This document shows positions 35,039 through 43,550 of a DNA stretch of 64,000 bases, piece after piece. The notes beneath the pieces were generated by a model. That model was not told the origin of the DNA. It did not search any database and worked only from the letters and a program-made list of their open reading frames with translations. The position numbers and the translations under genes are program-made. The number at the start of each line of letters is the position of its first letter. The stretch's first letter is position 1. Source of the stretch: JACCTU01 sp963848525 (GTDB lineage Bacteria; Actinomycetota; Thermoleophilia; Gaiellales; Gaiellaceae); the NCBI GenBank assembly GCA_963848525.1, contig CAWKDZ010000002.1, positions 930,001 to 994,000 of the forward strand, written 5' to 3'.

Positions 35039-38000
35039 CTAGGCGGCCACGGGCTCGTCGTGGGCGGTGCCTTCGGCCGCCGCCTCGAGCCGGCCGACCT
35101 CGGCGCACGGCCGCACGATGCGGAACTGCGTCACCGCCGTGGGCCACGAAGCGAGCAGCGCGGCCGCACGGGTCGACCCGGTGTACGCGTGGTGGCGCAG
35201 GAGCAGCGAGCGCAGACGCTCTGACCCGTCGCCGTCGAGCCGTTCGGCGTTCACGAGCTGCGTGTTCAGCCGCAGCGCGAGACGGGCGTGCGGGTCGTAG
35301 ACGAACACTTCGCCGCCGGTCATGCCGGCGCCGAAGTTGCGCCCGACGTCGCCGAGGACGGCGACCGTGCCGTCCGTCATGTACTCGCACGCGTTGTCGC
35401 CGACGCCCTCGACGACCGCGGTCGCGCCGGAGTTGCGCACGGCGAAGCGCTCGCCCGCCGAGCCGGCGCAGAAGAGCTCGCCGGCGGTCGCGCCGTAGAG
35501 CACGGTGTTCCCGGCCAGGCAGGGGTCGCCAGCATCGTCGGGCGGCGCACGAACGATGATCCGCCCGCCGCTCAGGCTCTTGCCGACGTAGTCGTTCGCC
35601 TCGCCCTCGAGTACGAACTCGACACCCTCGGTCAGGAATGCGCCGAAGCTCTGCCCTGCGCTACCGAGGAACCGGACGCGGCGGTGCCGCACCGACCCCA
35701 GCCGCGCCGCCTCGCCCGCGAGCCGGGCGCCGACGGTGCGGTCGACGTTGCGAATCGCGTACTCGGCGACGGCGCGCTCGTCGGCCGCGAGCTCGGCCCC
35801 GAGCTCGCCACCCGCCACGACCGGGCGCGCGACGCCGCCGAAACGCACGTCGCCCTCGGGCGGCGCGAGCAGCTCGTCGAGCTCGAGCAGCTCCGCGCGG
35901 CCTTCGACGGCCCGCCGCCGCAGGAGATCGCTGCGCCCGACGGCGTCCGCGAACGTCCGCAGCCCGAGCGCGGCGAGCACGCGCCGCGCCTCTTCGGCGA
36001 CGAGCAGCAGATAGCTCTCGATCATCGCCGGCGTCGCCGCGAACTTCGCGCGCAGCTCGGGCCGCTGAGTCGCGATCCCGACCGGGCACGTGTCGACGTG
36101 GCACGACCGCACCATCAGGCAGCCCTCGGCGAGCAGGAGCGCCGTGCCGAAGCTGACCTCGTCGGCCCCGAGCAGCGCGGCGACGACGACGTCACGCCCG
36201 GTCTTGATCCCGCCGTCGACGCGCAGGCGCACGCGACCGCGCAGGCCCTCGCGCGCGAGCGTCCGCTGCGTCTCGGTGAGCCCCAGCTCCCACGGCAGGC
36301 CCGCGCTCTTGATCGAGCTGAGCGGGCTCGCGCCCGTGCCGCCGTCGGCGCCCGCGACGTGCACGACGTCGGCCAGCGCCTTGACCACGCCGGCAGCGAC
36401 CAGCCCTACGCCGCTCTCGGCGACGAGCTTGACCGAGACGTCCGCGCGCGGGTTCACCTGCCGCAGGTCGAAGATCAGCTGGGCGAGGTCCTCGATCGAG
36501 TAGATGTCGTGGTGCGGCGGTGGCGAGATCAGCGCGACGCCGGGCTGCGTGTGGCGCAGGCGCGCGATCTCCTCCGTCACCTTGTGCCCGGGGAGCTGCC
36601 CGCCCTCGCCGGGCTTCGAGCCCTGCGCGATCTTGATCTGGAGCTCGTCGGCGAACGCCGCATACTCGGCGGTGACGCCGAACCGCGCCGACGCGATCTG
36701 CTTGATCCGCGAGTTGCGCTCCGTCCGGTAGCGCGCGGGCTCCTCCCCGCCCTCGCCGCAGTTCGAGCGGGCGCCGAGATTGTTGAACGCGACCGCGATC
36801 GCCTGGTGCGCCTCGGCGGAGAGCGCCCCGTGCGACATCCCGCCCGCGGAGAAGCGCCGCACGATCGACTCGACCGCCTCGACCTCGTCCAGCGGCACGG
36901 GTGCGGCAGGCGCGAGCTCGAGCAGGTCGCGCAGCTCCATCGGCGCGCGGCTGTTGACGAGGTCGGCGAACACCTCGTAGCGCTGCCACGCCCCGTTTCG
37001 CACTGCCGCCCGGAGTGCGTGCGCCGCTTCGACCACGTCGGAGTCGGTTTCGTGCGGCTCGCCCCCCTTCCGGAACTTCACGTAGCCCGGGTTCTCGAGC
37101 CGCGGCTTGTCGCCGCCCGCGCTCGCCGCCCGCGCGACCGACTCCTGCTCGAGCTCGGCGAGCCCAAGCCCCCCGGACGCGCACGGCGTGCCGGGGAAGC
37201 ACTCCTCGACGAAGGCACGGTCGAGGCCGAGCGCGTCGAAGATCTGTGCGCCGCAGTAGCCCGCGACGTCGGAGATCCCCATCTTCGACATCACCTTGAG
37301 CACGCCGTCCTCGACCGCGCGCTCGAAGCGAAGCTGCGCCTCCGCCGGGGACGGGCGGTCGCCGCCGAGCCGGTCGGCCTCCGCGAGCGCGGCGACGGTC
37401 TGGAGCGCGAGCCTGGGGCAGATCGCCTCGGCCCCAAAGCCGAGCAGGCAGGCGAAGTGGTGAACCTCGCGCGGCTCGTCGCTCTCGACCACGATCGTCG
37501 CGAGCGTGCGCAACCCTGACGCGACGAGCCGATGGTGCACGGTCGACGTCGCGAGCAGCATGGGTACCGCCGGCCGGTCCGGTGCCGCCTCCGCGTCCGT
37601 GACCAGCAGCATCCCGTGGCCCTCGCTCACCGCCGCCTCGGCCGCGTCGGCGAGACGCGCGCACGCGCGTGCGAGGCCCTCGTCGGCCGTGAAGGTCGCG
37701 TCGAGCCGCACGACCGCGAGCTCGTCGAGCGCGGACGGGAAGAGGAAGAAGCTCTCGAGCTCGATCCCCGCCGCGGCCTCGGGCGCCTCCACGAGCAGCG
37801 GGGCTCGCGCGCCGAGGACGACGCCGAGCGACATCGTGAAGCGCTCGCGGACGTGATCGATCGCCGGGTTCGTCACCTGCGCGAAGCGCTGCCGGAAGTA
37901 GCTGTAGAGCGGGCGCGCGCGGCCGGCGAGCAGCGGGAGCGCGGTGTCGTCGCCCATCGACGAGGTCGGCTCGTGCGCCTGCGCGGCGGTCGGCCGCAGC

Positions 38001-39304
38001 ACGACCGAGAGCTCCTCGCGGGTGTAGCCGAAGAGCACGTGCCGCGCGGTCAGCACCTCCTGCGGAACCGGCGCCGGCTCGCCGCCGGAGCCCTCGCGGC
38101 GCCACTCGTCGAGCCACTTCGCATACGGAGCCGAGGCGGCGAGGCGGCGCTTGACCGCAGCGTTCTCCTCGAGGCCGCGGTCGGGGTCGACGAGGATCGT
38201 CTCGCCCGGGCCGAGCCGGGAGCGCCGCACGGTCGAGCCCTGCGGCGGGTCGAACACGCCCGCCTCCGATGCGCAGCAGACGTAGCCGCCCGCGACGACG
38301 ACGCGCAGCGGCCGGAGGCCGTTGCGGTCGAGCGCGGCGCCGACGACGCGGCCGTCGGAGAAGACGACACCCGCAGGGCCGTCCCACGGCTCGATCAGGC
38401 CGGCGTGGTAGCGATGGAAGGCACGCACGTCCGGCTCGAGCTCGGCGTCCTCCTGCCAGGCCGGTGGGACCAGCATCGTCAGCGCGTGCTCAGGCGGGCG
38501 GCCGCCCCGCACGAGCAGCTCGAGCGCGTTGTCGAGCATCCCGGAGTCGGAGCTCCGCTCGTCCAGCAGCGGCGAGCCGAGCTCGAGCCCGATCGTGCCC
38601 GCCCGCGCCCGCATCCAGTTGACGTTGCCGCGGATCGCGTTGATCTCGCCGTTGTGGCAGAGGAGCCGGAACGGCTGCGCGCGCTCCCACGACGGCTCGG
38701 TGTTCGTCGAGAAGCGTTGGTGGAAGACGCCGAACGGGACGGCGAAGTCCGGGCGGCGGAGGTCGGCGTAGAACTCCGCGAGCTGGTCGGCGGCGCAGAG
38801 CGCCTTGTAGACGACCGTGCGGAACGAGAGCGAGGGCACGTAGAGGTCGTCGCGCGCGTCGAGCCGCTTGCGCGCGCGGAACGCCGCGAGCTCGGCGTCG
38901 CTGTCGGCCGGCGGCTCGAGCAGCGCCTGCTCGATCAGTGGGGCCGACCCGCGGGCGGTCGGGCCGAGCGCGTCCGGGTCGACCGGCACCTCGCGCCACG
39001 CGCGCACCGCGATACCCTCCGCGCGGCACGCGTACTCGACGGCGTCCCGTGCGCGGCCGAACACCATTGCCACGCCGAGCCCGGGCTCAGGGAGCAGCGC
39101 CGCCGGAAGCGGCAGGAGGAGCCCGGCGCCGTCTCCAGTGCGCGCGTCGGCGGCGACCGCGCCGCGATGGCGCACGCGCCGGAGCGCCTCGAGCACGCGG
39201 TCGAGCACGTCCCGCGACGCCGCGCCGTCGAGCCGCGCCACGAACCCGATGCCGCAGGCATCGCGTTCGAGCGGGATCGGTTCGAGCGTCGCCGGTCGCG
39301 ACAC
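35039..39304 (-). CDS. gltB: Glutamate synthase (NADPH) large subunit
   Basis: A 1421-residue ferredoxin/NADPH-type GltB making glutamate from glutamine and 2-oxoglutarate. A 16-residue propeptide precedes the N-terminal nucleophile Cys17 (RDACGIGFVARLDG) of the glutaminase domain. The central domain and the FMN synthase domain follow (GEGGEEPARY, QIAQGSKPGEGGQLPGHKV region, GADGGTGASPLSS), then the 3Fe-4S ligands in SCHVDTCPVGIATQ, and a C-terminal beta-helix (GASGEEF-like repeats). Slightly shorter than the usual 1500 residues but complete. No gltD is adjacent. A structured 138-nt leader precedes GTG 39304. Confidence 0.94.
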   Translation of the reverse strand: MSRPATLEPIPLERDACGIGFVARLDGAASRDVLDRVLEALRRVRHRGAVAADARTGDGAGLLLPLPAALLPEPGLGVAMVFGRARDAVEYACRAEGIAVRAWREVPVDPDALGPTARGSAPLIEQALLEPPADSDAELAAFRARKRLDARDDLYVPSLSFRTVVYKALCAADQLAEFYADLRRPDFAVPFGVFHQRFSTNTEPSWERAQPFRLLCHNGEINAIRGNVNWMRARAGTIGLELGSPLLDERSSDSGMLDNALELLVRGGRPPEHALTMLVPPAWQEDAELEPDVRAFHRYHAGLIEPWDGPAGVVFSDGRVVGAALDRNGLRPLRVVVAGGYVCCASEAGVFDPPQGSTVRRSRLGPGETILVDPDRGLEENAAVKRRLAASAPYAKWLDEWRREGSGGEPAPVPQEVLTARHVLFGYTREELSVVLRPTAAQAHEPTSSMGDDTALPLLAGRARPLYSYFRQRFAQVTNPAIDHVRERFTMSLGVVLGARAPLLVEAPEAAAGIELESFFLFPSALDELAVVRLDATFTADEGLARACARLADAAEAAVSEGHGMLLVTDAEAAPDRPAVPMLLATSTVHHRLVASGLRTLATIVVESDEPREVHHFACLLGFGAEAICPRLALQTVAALAEADRLGGDRPSPAEAQLRFERAVEDGVLKVMSKMGISDVAGYCGAQIFDALGLDRAFVEECFPGTPCASGGLGLAELEQESVARAASAGGDKPRLENPGYVKFRKGGEPHETDSDVVEAAHALRAAVRNGAWQRYEVFADLVNSRAPMELRDLLELAPAAPVPLDEVEAVESIVRRFSAGGMSHGALSAEAHQAIAVAFNNLGARSNCGEGGEEPARYRTERNSRIKQIASARFGVTAEYAAFADELQIKIAQGSKPGEGGQLPGHKVTEEIARLRHTQPGVALISPPPHHDIYSIEDLAQLIFDLRQVNPRADVSVKLVAESGVGLVAAGVVKALADVVHVAGADGGTGASPLSSIKSAGLPWELGLTETQRTLAREGLRGRVRLRVDGGIKTGRDVVVAALLGADEVSFGTALLLAEGCLMVRSCHVDTCPVGIATQRPELRAKFAATPAMIESYLLLVAEEARRVLAALGLRTFADAVGRSDLLRRRAVEGRAELLELDELLAPPEGDVRFGGVARPVVAGGELGAELAADERAVAEYAIRNVDRTVGARLAGEAARLGSVRHRRVRFLGSAGQSFGAFLTEGVEFVLEGEANDYVGKSLSGGRIIVRAPPDDAGDPCLAGNTVLYGATAGELFCAGSAGERFAVRNSGATAVVEGVGDNACEYMTDGTVAVLGDVGRNFGAGMTGGEVFVYDPHARLALRLNTQLVNAERLDGDGSERLRSLLLRHHAYTGSTRAAALLASWPTAVTQFRIVRPCAEVGRLEAAAEGTAHDEPVAA

Positions 39305-39317
39305 GGAGCACCTTTCG

Positions 39318-39399
39318 TTCGAGGGAGGCCCGCCCGGGATCTGGGGCTAGCCGGCGAGGGCGGAAACGAAGACGCCGGCTAGCGGGCGCGCTCGCGCGC
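39318..39399 (-). promoter_or_regulatory. gltB leader RNA structure shared with thrC
   Basis: On the minus strand a GC hairpin P1 (GCGCGC-ga-GCGCGC, 39399-39386) is followed two bases later by P2, a perfect 11-bp stem GCTAGCCGGCG/CGCCGGCTAGC (39383-39373 and 39356-39346) with a 16-base loop. The loop contains CCGCCC, complementary to GGGCGG about 14 bases downstream, so a pseudoknot is possible. The start codon is 42 bases beyond the stem. The 11-base arm, loop style and P1-P2 order match the thrC leader. Confidence 0.55.
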
Positions 39400-39448
39400 G
39401 GCAATAAAGAGGAAGAACGACGCCGCTGTCGCGCGCACCATGAAAACC

Positions 39449-39477
39449 AGGATAGACACGTCGGTCGGACGGAACAA
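39449..39477 (-). promoter_or_regulatory. gltB promoter
   Basis: On the minus strand TTGTTC (39477-39472), a 17-base spacer and TATCCT (39454-39449) predict a start near 39442 and a leader of about 138 nt. Confidence 0.5.
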
Positions 39478-39523
39478 CCCTCCAAACCGCCAGGGAACCG
39501 AAATCTGTCGATTTGAAAGCGAC

Positions 39524-39552
39524 TTGACAAGGGAAAGCGCTGTGGCGACACT
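39524..39552 (+). promoter_or_regulatory. pheA promoter
   Basis: Consensus TTGACA (39524-39529), a 17-base spacer and GACACT (39547-39552) lie in the 375-bp divergent region between gltB and pheA. The leader to ATG 39680 would be about 120 nt, rich in C and without an obvious stem or Shine-Dalgarno. Confidence 0.55.
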
Positions 39553-39679
39553 GGCCGATCACACAGGCTTGCGCCGAGACCGTCCGCGTGGGTGCCGACG
39601 TGGTCCACCTCTCCCCACCACCTCGGGCACTTCCCTCCCGACCGATGCGCGCGGCGGTTTCGGCGCAATTCCCCGCCGG

Positions 39680-40504
39680 ATGACGGCGGTCGCGTACGCG
39701 GGCGGTGCGGGCGCGCACAGCGCCGCGGCGGCGGAGCGGCTGTTCCCGTTCGCCACGGAGCTCCTCGCCGTCGACACCTTCGCCGACGTCATCCGGGCAA
39801 CGGTCGACGCAACGGTCGCCTACGGCGTCCTACCGATCGAGAGCTCGCTCGCGGGGCCTGTCGCCGAGACGCACGACTTGCTCTGGGAGTCGCCGGTCTC
39901 GATCGTCGCCGAGACCGCGATCCCGATCAGGCACCACCTCGTCGCGCGCGAACCGGTCGAGCTGGAGGCGATCCGCGTCGTGCGCTCGCACCCCGTCGCG
40001 TTCGAGCAGTGTCGCGGGCTGCTCGCAGCACTGCGCGGCGTACGGGCGATCGCGACGGCGACGACCGCGGAGGCCGCAGCCGAGATCGCGGCCTCGGGCG
40101 AGCACGGAGAGGCGGCGATCGCCGGTGAGCGCGCCGTCCGGCTCCACGGTCTGCACGTCGTCGCTCGGGACGTCGGCGACCACCCGGACGCGTACACGCG
40201 CTTCGTCTCGGTCGCGACGCACACGCGCCTCGACCGCGTGCACGCCGACTGGCGCACGGCTTTCTCGTTCGTGACCGACCATCGCGCCGGCGCACTGCAC
40301 GCGGCGATCGAGCCGTTCGCGCTCCACGGGATCGACCTCGTCCAGCTCGTCTCGCGACCGATCCCGCAGTCGCCGTGGACGTACCGCTTCGACGCGGTGC
40401 TGGCCGGCCATCCGCTCGACGACGTCACCCGTGCGGCGCTGACCGAGGTGCGGGCGTGTGTGCGCCGCCTGCGCGTATTCGGCTCATACCCCGCCGGCGC
40501 TTAG
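39680..40504 (+). CDS. pheA: Prephenate dehydratase
   Basis: A 274-residue monofunctional prephenate dehydratase forming phenylpyruvate. The catalytic domain starts VAYAGGAGAHSAAAAERLFP and includes GVLPIESSLAGPVAETHDLLW and the essential YTRFVSV (Thr-Arg-Phe) motif near 175. A C-terminal ACT domain follows, with SFVTDHRAGALHAAIEPFALHGIDLVQLVSRPIPQSPWTYRFD (regulatory Phe-binding region, core LVSRP), so feedback control by phenylalanine is expected. No chorismate mutase domain is fused. Start ATG is read from the TTGACA promoter; the stop overlaps the -10 of the cupin gene. Confidence 0.92.
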   Translation: MTAVAYAGGAGAHSAAAAERLFPFATELLAVDTFADVIRATVDATVAYGVLPIESSLAGPVAETHDLLWESPVSIVAETAIPIRHHLVAREPVELEAIRVVRSHPVAFEQCRGLLAALRGVRAIATATTAEAAAEIAASGEHGEAAIAGERAVRLHGLHVVARDVGDHPDAYTRFVSVATHTRLDRVHADWRTAFSFVTDHRAGALHAAIEPFALHGIDLVQLVSRPIPQSPWTYRFDAVLAGHPLDDVTRAALTEVRACVRRLRVFGSYPAGA

Positions 40505-40507
40505 AGT
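40502..40507 (+). promoter_or_regulatory. Leaderless -10 element (TAGAGT) of the cupin gene
   Basis: TAGAGT overlaps the TAG stop of pheA and lies seven bases before GTG 40515. The cupin and aminotransferase genes can thus be transcribed separately from pheA. Confidence 0.45.
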
Positions 40508-40514
40508 CCCACCC

Positions 40515-40865
40515 GTGGAGGCGATCGTCGTGCGACCCGGCGAGGGTCGACGGGTCGGGAACATCGAGTTCCTCGCGCGGAGCGAGGACACGCCGCGGTT
40601 CAACCTCGGCGTGATCACGATCCAGCCGCACCGCGAAGGGCCCGAGCCGCACGAGCACGCCGACGAGGACGACTCCTTCTACATCCTCGAGGGCGAGCTG
40701 ACGTTCCTGCTCGAGGGATCGGACGACGTAGTCGCGGGGCCGGGGACCTTCGTGCTCGTCCCGCCCGGCGTGCGGCACACGTTCGCGAACCGCAGCGACG
40801 CGGTCGTGCGGATGCTCAACATCCACGCGCCGGCCGGCTTCGACCGGCGAATGGCCGGCGACTGA
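40515..40865 (+). CDS. Small cupin-domain protein
   Basis: A 116-residue single cupin. Motif 1 with metal ligands is PEPHEHADEDDSFYILEGEL (His/His/Glu), motif 2 is PPGVRHTFANRSD. Such proteins bind a metal and act as isomerases, dioxygenases or sugar binders; nothing here specifies which. GTG start has a leaderless -10. Stop TGA is followed at once by the GTG of the aminotransferase gene, which suggests a related substrate. Confidence 0.85.
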   Translation: MEAIVVRPGEGRRVGNIEFLARSEDTPRFNLGVITIQPHREGPEPHEHADEDDSFYILEGELTFLLEGSDDVVAGPGTFVLVPPGVRHTFANRSDAVVRMLNIHAPAGFDRRMAGD

Positions 40866-42047
40866 GTGCTCGAGCTCCGCCGCATTTCCGAGCTGCCGCC
40901 GTACGCGTTCGCCGAGATCGACGGACTGAAGCTCCAGCTGCGCCGCGAAGGCATCGACGTGATCGACCTCGGCTTCGGCAACCCGGACATCCCCTCGCCG
41001 GAGATCGCGGTCGCGAAGCTCGCCGAGGCGGCGGCGAAGCCGCGCAACCACCGCTACTCCGCGAGCCGCGGGATCCCCAACCTGCGCCAGGCGGTTTGCG
41101 AGCTCTACGCGCGCCGCTTCGGCGTGGAGCTCGATCCCGAGCGCGAGGCGGTGACGACGATCGGCGCGAAGGAGGGGCTCGCGCACCTCCTCTGGGTCCT
41201 CGTCGAGCCAGGCGACGGCGCCCTCGTGCCGGCGCCGAGCTACCCGATCCACCTGTTCGCGCCCGTGCTCGCCGGCGCGACCGTGTCGCAGGTCGCGATG
41301 GGCCCCGACGAGGACGTGCTCGCGAACCTCGCGGCGGCGTACGAGCGCTCCAGACCGCGCCCGCGCGTACTGGTCGTCTCGTTCCCGCACAACCCCACGA
41401 CGACGGTCGTGGACTCGGGCTTCATGCAGGAGCTCGTCGACTTCGCCCGGGAGCGCTCGATCGTCGTCGTGCACGACTTCGCCTACGCCGACATCGCGTT
41501 CGACGGGTACGAACCGCCCTCGATCCTCGCGGCCGAAGGCGCGCGCGAGGTAGCGGTCGAGCTCTACACACTGACGAAGGGGTTCTCGATGGCCGGCTGG
41601 CGCGTCGGCTTCGTCGTCGGGAACGCCGAGGTCGTCGCGGGGCTCGCCCGGCTGAAGTCGTACCTCGACTACGGGACGTTCCAGCCGATCCAGATCGCCG
41701 CGACCGTGGCGATGCGCGAGGCGAGCGAGTACCCGGCGCACGTCTGCGAGGTCTACCGCGGTCGGCGCGACGCGCTCTGCGACGGACTCGCGCGCGTCGG
41801 CTGGCACGTGCCGAAGCCGCGCGGGACGATGTTCGTCTGGGCGCGCATCCCCGACGTCTACCGCACGCTCGGCTCCCACGCGTTCGCGCTCCAGCTGCTG
41901 CGTGAGGCGAAGGTCTCGGTCAGTCCCGGCGCAGGCTTCGGTCCGGGCGGCGACGGCTACGTCCGCTTCGCGCTCGTCGAGAACGAGCAGCGGATCGGGC
42001 AGGCGGTGCGCGGAATCCGCTCGGCTCTAGGCCTGCTCGCGGCCTGA
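40866..42047 (+). CDS. Class I/II PLP aminotransferase
   Basis: A 393-residue fold-type I aminotransferase of the AspC/AlaC/LL-DAP group. Landmarks: DLGFGNPDIPSPE, HRYSASRGIPNLRQAV, GAKEGLAHLLW, VVSFPHNPTTTVVD, and the PLP lysine in YTLTKGFSMAGWRVGF, with the Arg-binding VRFALVEN near the end. The motifs SASRGIPxLRxA and NPTTTV are typical of alanine/glutamate-pyruvate aminotransferases (AlaC/YfdZ-like). It begins immediately after the cupin stop. It may also act in the phenylalanine pathway given its neighbour pheA; this is inference. Overlaps the convergent GNAT gene by 21 bp. Confidence 0.88.
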   Translation: MLELRRISELPPYAFAEIDGLKLQLRREGIDVIDLGFGNPDIPSPEIAVAKLAEAAAKPRNHRYSASRGIPNLRQAVCELYARRFGVELDPEREAVTTIGAKEGLAHLLWVLVEPGDGALVPAPSYPIHLFAPVLAGATVSQVAMGPDEDVLANLAAAYERSRPRPRVLVVSFPHNPTTTVVDSGFMQELVDFARERSIVVVHDFAYADIAFDGYEPPSILAAEGAREVAVELYTLTKGFSMAGWRVGFVVGNAEVVAGLARLKSYLDYGTFQPIQIAATVAMREASEYPAHVCEVYRGRRDALCDGLARVGWHVPKPRGTMFVWARIPDVYRTLGSHAFALQLLREAKVSVSPGAGFGPGGDGYVRFALVENEQRIGQAVRGIRSALGLLAA

Positions 42048-42740
42048 CGTCCACTGGCGCAGCTCGCCGACCTGCTCGAAGCCGAGCCGGCGGTAGAGGC
42101 GCTCGGCCTCGTGGCTCGGGCTGAGCACCGTCGGACGCTCCGGGTCGATCAGCGCGCGCGTCAGCGCCGTGGCGTATCCGCGGCCGCGCGCCGACGCGAC
42201 CGTCGTGACGCCGTAGATGCCGGTCGCCTCCTCGCCCCGAAAGCTCATCGCGGCCGCGACCGCCCTCCCTTCCACACGACCGGTGAGCATCCGCATCCGC
42301 GCGTCGCCGAGGATCGACGGCGGGTGGAACGTTGCTTCCACGGTCGCGTCCTCGCCGCCGAAGCCGCGCGCGCTCGCGAGCTCGAACTCGGCAACCTCGT
42401 CCGGCGTCGCGACCTGCACGACGTCGAGCTCGACCGGCTCCTCCTCCGGCTCGAGCTCGCCGGGCGGCCGCACGAACCACGGCTCTCGCACGCGCTCCTG
42501 GAACCCGAGCGGCCCGAGGTCGAGCGCCGACCACGAGTCGCAGAGCGTGCCACGCACGTCCGCGAGCTCCTCGGCCGTCGTCTGCGGGCTGAGCGTGATC
42601 GCGGTCAGGTAGATGAACGGCGGCGGGTCGAGCGCGCGCCAGACCGTGCCGCGGCGCTCGGAGCGGAGGCCGAGGGCCGTCAGCCACGCTTCGTGCCAGC
42701 CGGCGCCGGTGTCCGCGCAGAGAGCGACGGAGTCGGTCAG
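42027..42740 (-). CDS. GNAT-family N-acetyltransferase, apparent CTG start
   Basis: A 237-residue protein whose C-terminal half is a GNAT acetyltransferase: SILGDARMRMLTGRVEGR, GIYGVTTVASARGRGYATALTRAL (motif A, acetyl-CoA loop RGRGYA) and SPSHEAERLYRRLGFEQVG. The N-terminal half (WHEAWLTALGLRSERRG, PPPFIYLTAITLSP) has a broken second GNAT-like domain. No ATG, GTG or TTG lies in frame upstream of residue 62, yet the reading frame is open and family-like right back to CTG 42740. That CTG overlaps the enoyl-CoA hydratase stop (CTGA), so CTG is the probable start. A GTG at 42557 is the conventional alternative. Confidence 0.78.
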   Translation of the reverse strand: MTDSVALCADTGAGWHEAWLTALGLRSERRGTVWRALDPPPFIYLTAITLSPQTTAEELADVRGTLCDSWSALDLGPLGFQERVREPWFVRPPGELEPEEEPVELDVVQVATPDEVAEFELASARGFGGEDATVEATFHPPSILGDARMRMLTGRVEGRAVAAAMSFRGEEATGIYGVTTVASARGRGYATALTRALIDPERPTVLSPSHEAERLYRRLGFEQVGELRQWTSGREQA

Positions 42741-43519
42741 CGGCCGGTGAACGTCGGCTGCCGCTTCTCGATGAAGGCGGTCACGCCCTCGAGCCCGTCC
42801 TCGCTCGCGAGGCAGCGCGCGAACGCGGCGGCTTCGCGGCGCAGGCCCTCCTCGAGTGGGAGCTCGCGCGTCTCGCGGGAGAGCTCCTTGAGCACGGCGA
42901 TCGCGTGCGGCGACTGGGCCGCGAACGAGCGGCCGATCGCGAGCCCCGCCTCGATCAGCTCCTCGCGCGGCACGACCTTTTCGACGAGGCCCCAGTCGTA
43001 CGCCGTCTGCGCGTCGACGAACTCGCCGCTGAGGTTGAGCAGCATCGCGCGGCCGCGACCGACCAGGCGCGGCAGCCGCTGCGTCCCGCCCGCGCCGGGA
43101 ATCAGCCCGAGCTTGATCTCAGGCTGGCCGAGCTTGGCGTCGTCCGAGCAGACGCGCACGTCGCAGGCCATCGCCAGCTCGAGGCCGCCCCCGAGGCAGA
43201 AGCCCTGGATCGCTGCGATCGAGGGCGTGCGCGCAGACTCGAGGCGCAGGCCCAACGTGACGAGCCGCGAGGGCGTGCCGTCGCGGGACTCCGCGATCAC
43301 TTCCCGGAGCCGCGGGAACTCCTTGATGTCCGCGCCGGCGACGAACGCGCGATCCCCCCCGCCGCGGAGCACGATCGCGCCGACGTCGTCGTCCTCGTCG
43401 AGCCGCTCGACCTCGGCGGTGAGCTCCTCGAGCAGCGGCGCCGAGAGCGGGTTCATCGGCGGGTTGCTGATCGTGACGACCGCGACGCGCCCGTCGACCT
43501 CCGTCGCGACGTAGTCCAT
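42737..43519 (-). CDS. Enoyl-CoA hydratase/isomerase
   Basis: A 260-residue crotonase. Oxyanion-hole segments: AFVAGADIKEF near residues 58-68 and GFCLGGGLELAMACDVRV near 104-121; catalytic Glu positions in QPEIKLGLIPGAGGTQRLPRLVG (core E-I-K-L-G-x-x-P-G-G-G). Both glutamates expected of a true hydratase are present. ATG start follows a TAGACT -10 element by eight bases. It is divergent from the CoA-transferase gene and coupled to the GNAT gene. Confidence 0.9.
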   Translation of the reverse strand: MDYVATEVDGRVAVVTISNPPMNPLSAPLLEELTAEVERLDEDDDVGAIVLRGGGDRAFVAGADIKEFPRLREVIAESRDGTPSRLVTLGLRLESARTPSIAAIQGFCLGGGLELAMACDVRVCSDDAKLGQPEIKLGLIPGAGGTQRLPRLVGRGRAMLLNLSGEFVDAQTAYDWGLVEKVVPREELIEAGLAIGRSFAAQSPHAIAVLKELSRETRELPLEEGLRREAAAFARCLASEDGLEGVTAFIEKRQPTFTGR

Positions 43520-43527
43520 CGCGCGTG

Positions 43528-43543
43528 AGTCTACGGTTACGCT
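43528..43543. promoter_or_regulatory. Divergent leaderless -10 pair (TAGACT / TACGCT)
   Basis: TAGACT on the minus strand (43533-43528) lies eight bases before ATG 43519; TACGCT on the plus strand (43538-43543) lies seven bases before ATG 43551. Both starts lie within 32 bp and neither has a Shine-Dalgarno. Confidence 0.45.
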
Positions 43544-43550
43544 CGCCGCG

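Noticed and set aside
39553..39679. pheA leader as a phenylalanine attenuator
   Set aside because: No short reading frame rich in Phe codons or strong terminator hairpin could be seen in the 120-nt leader.
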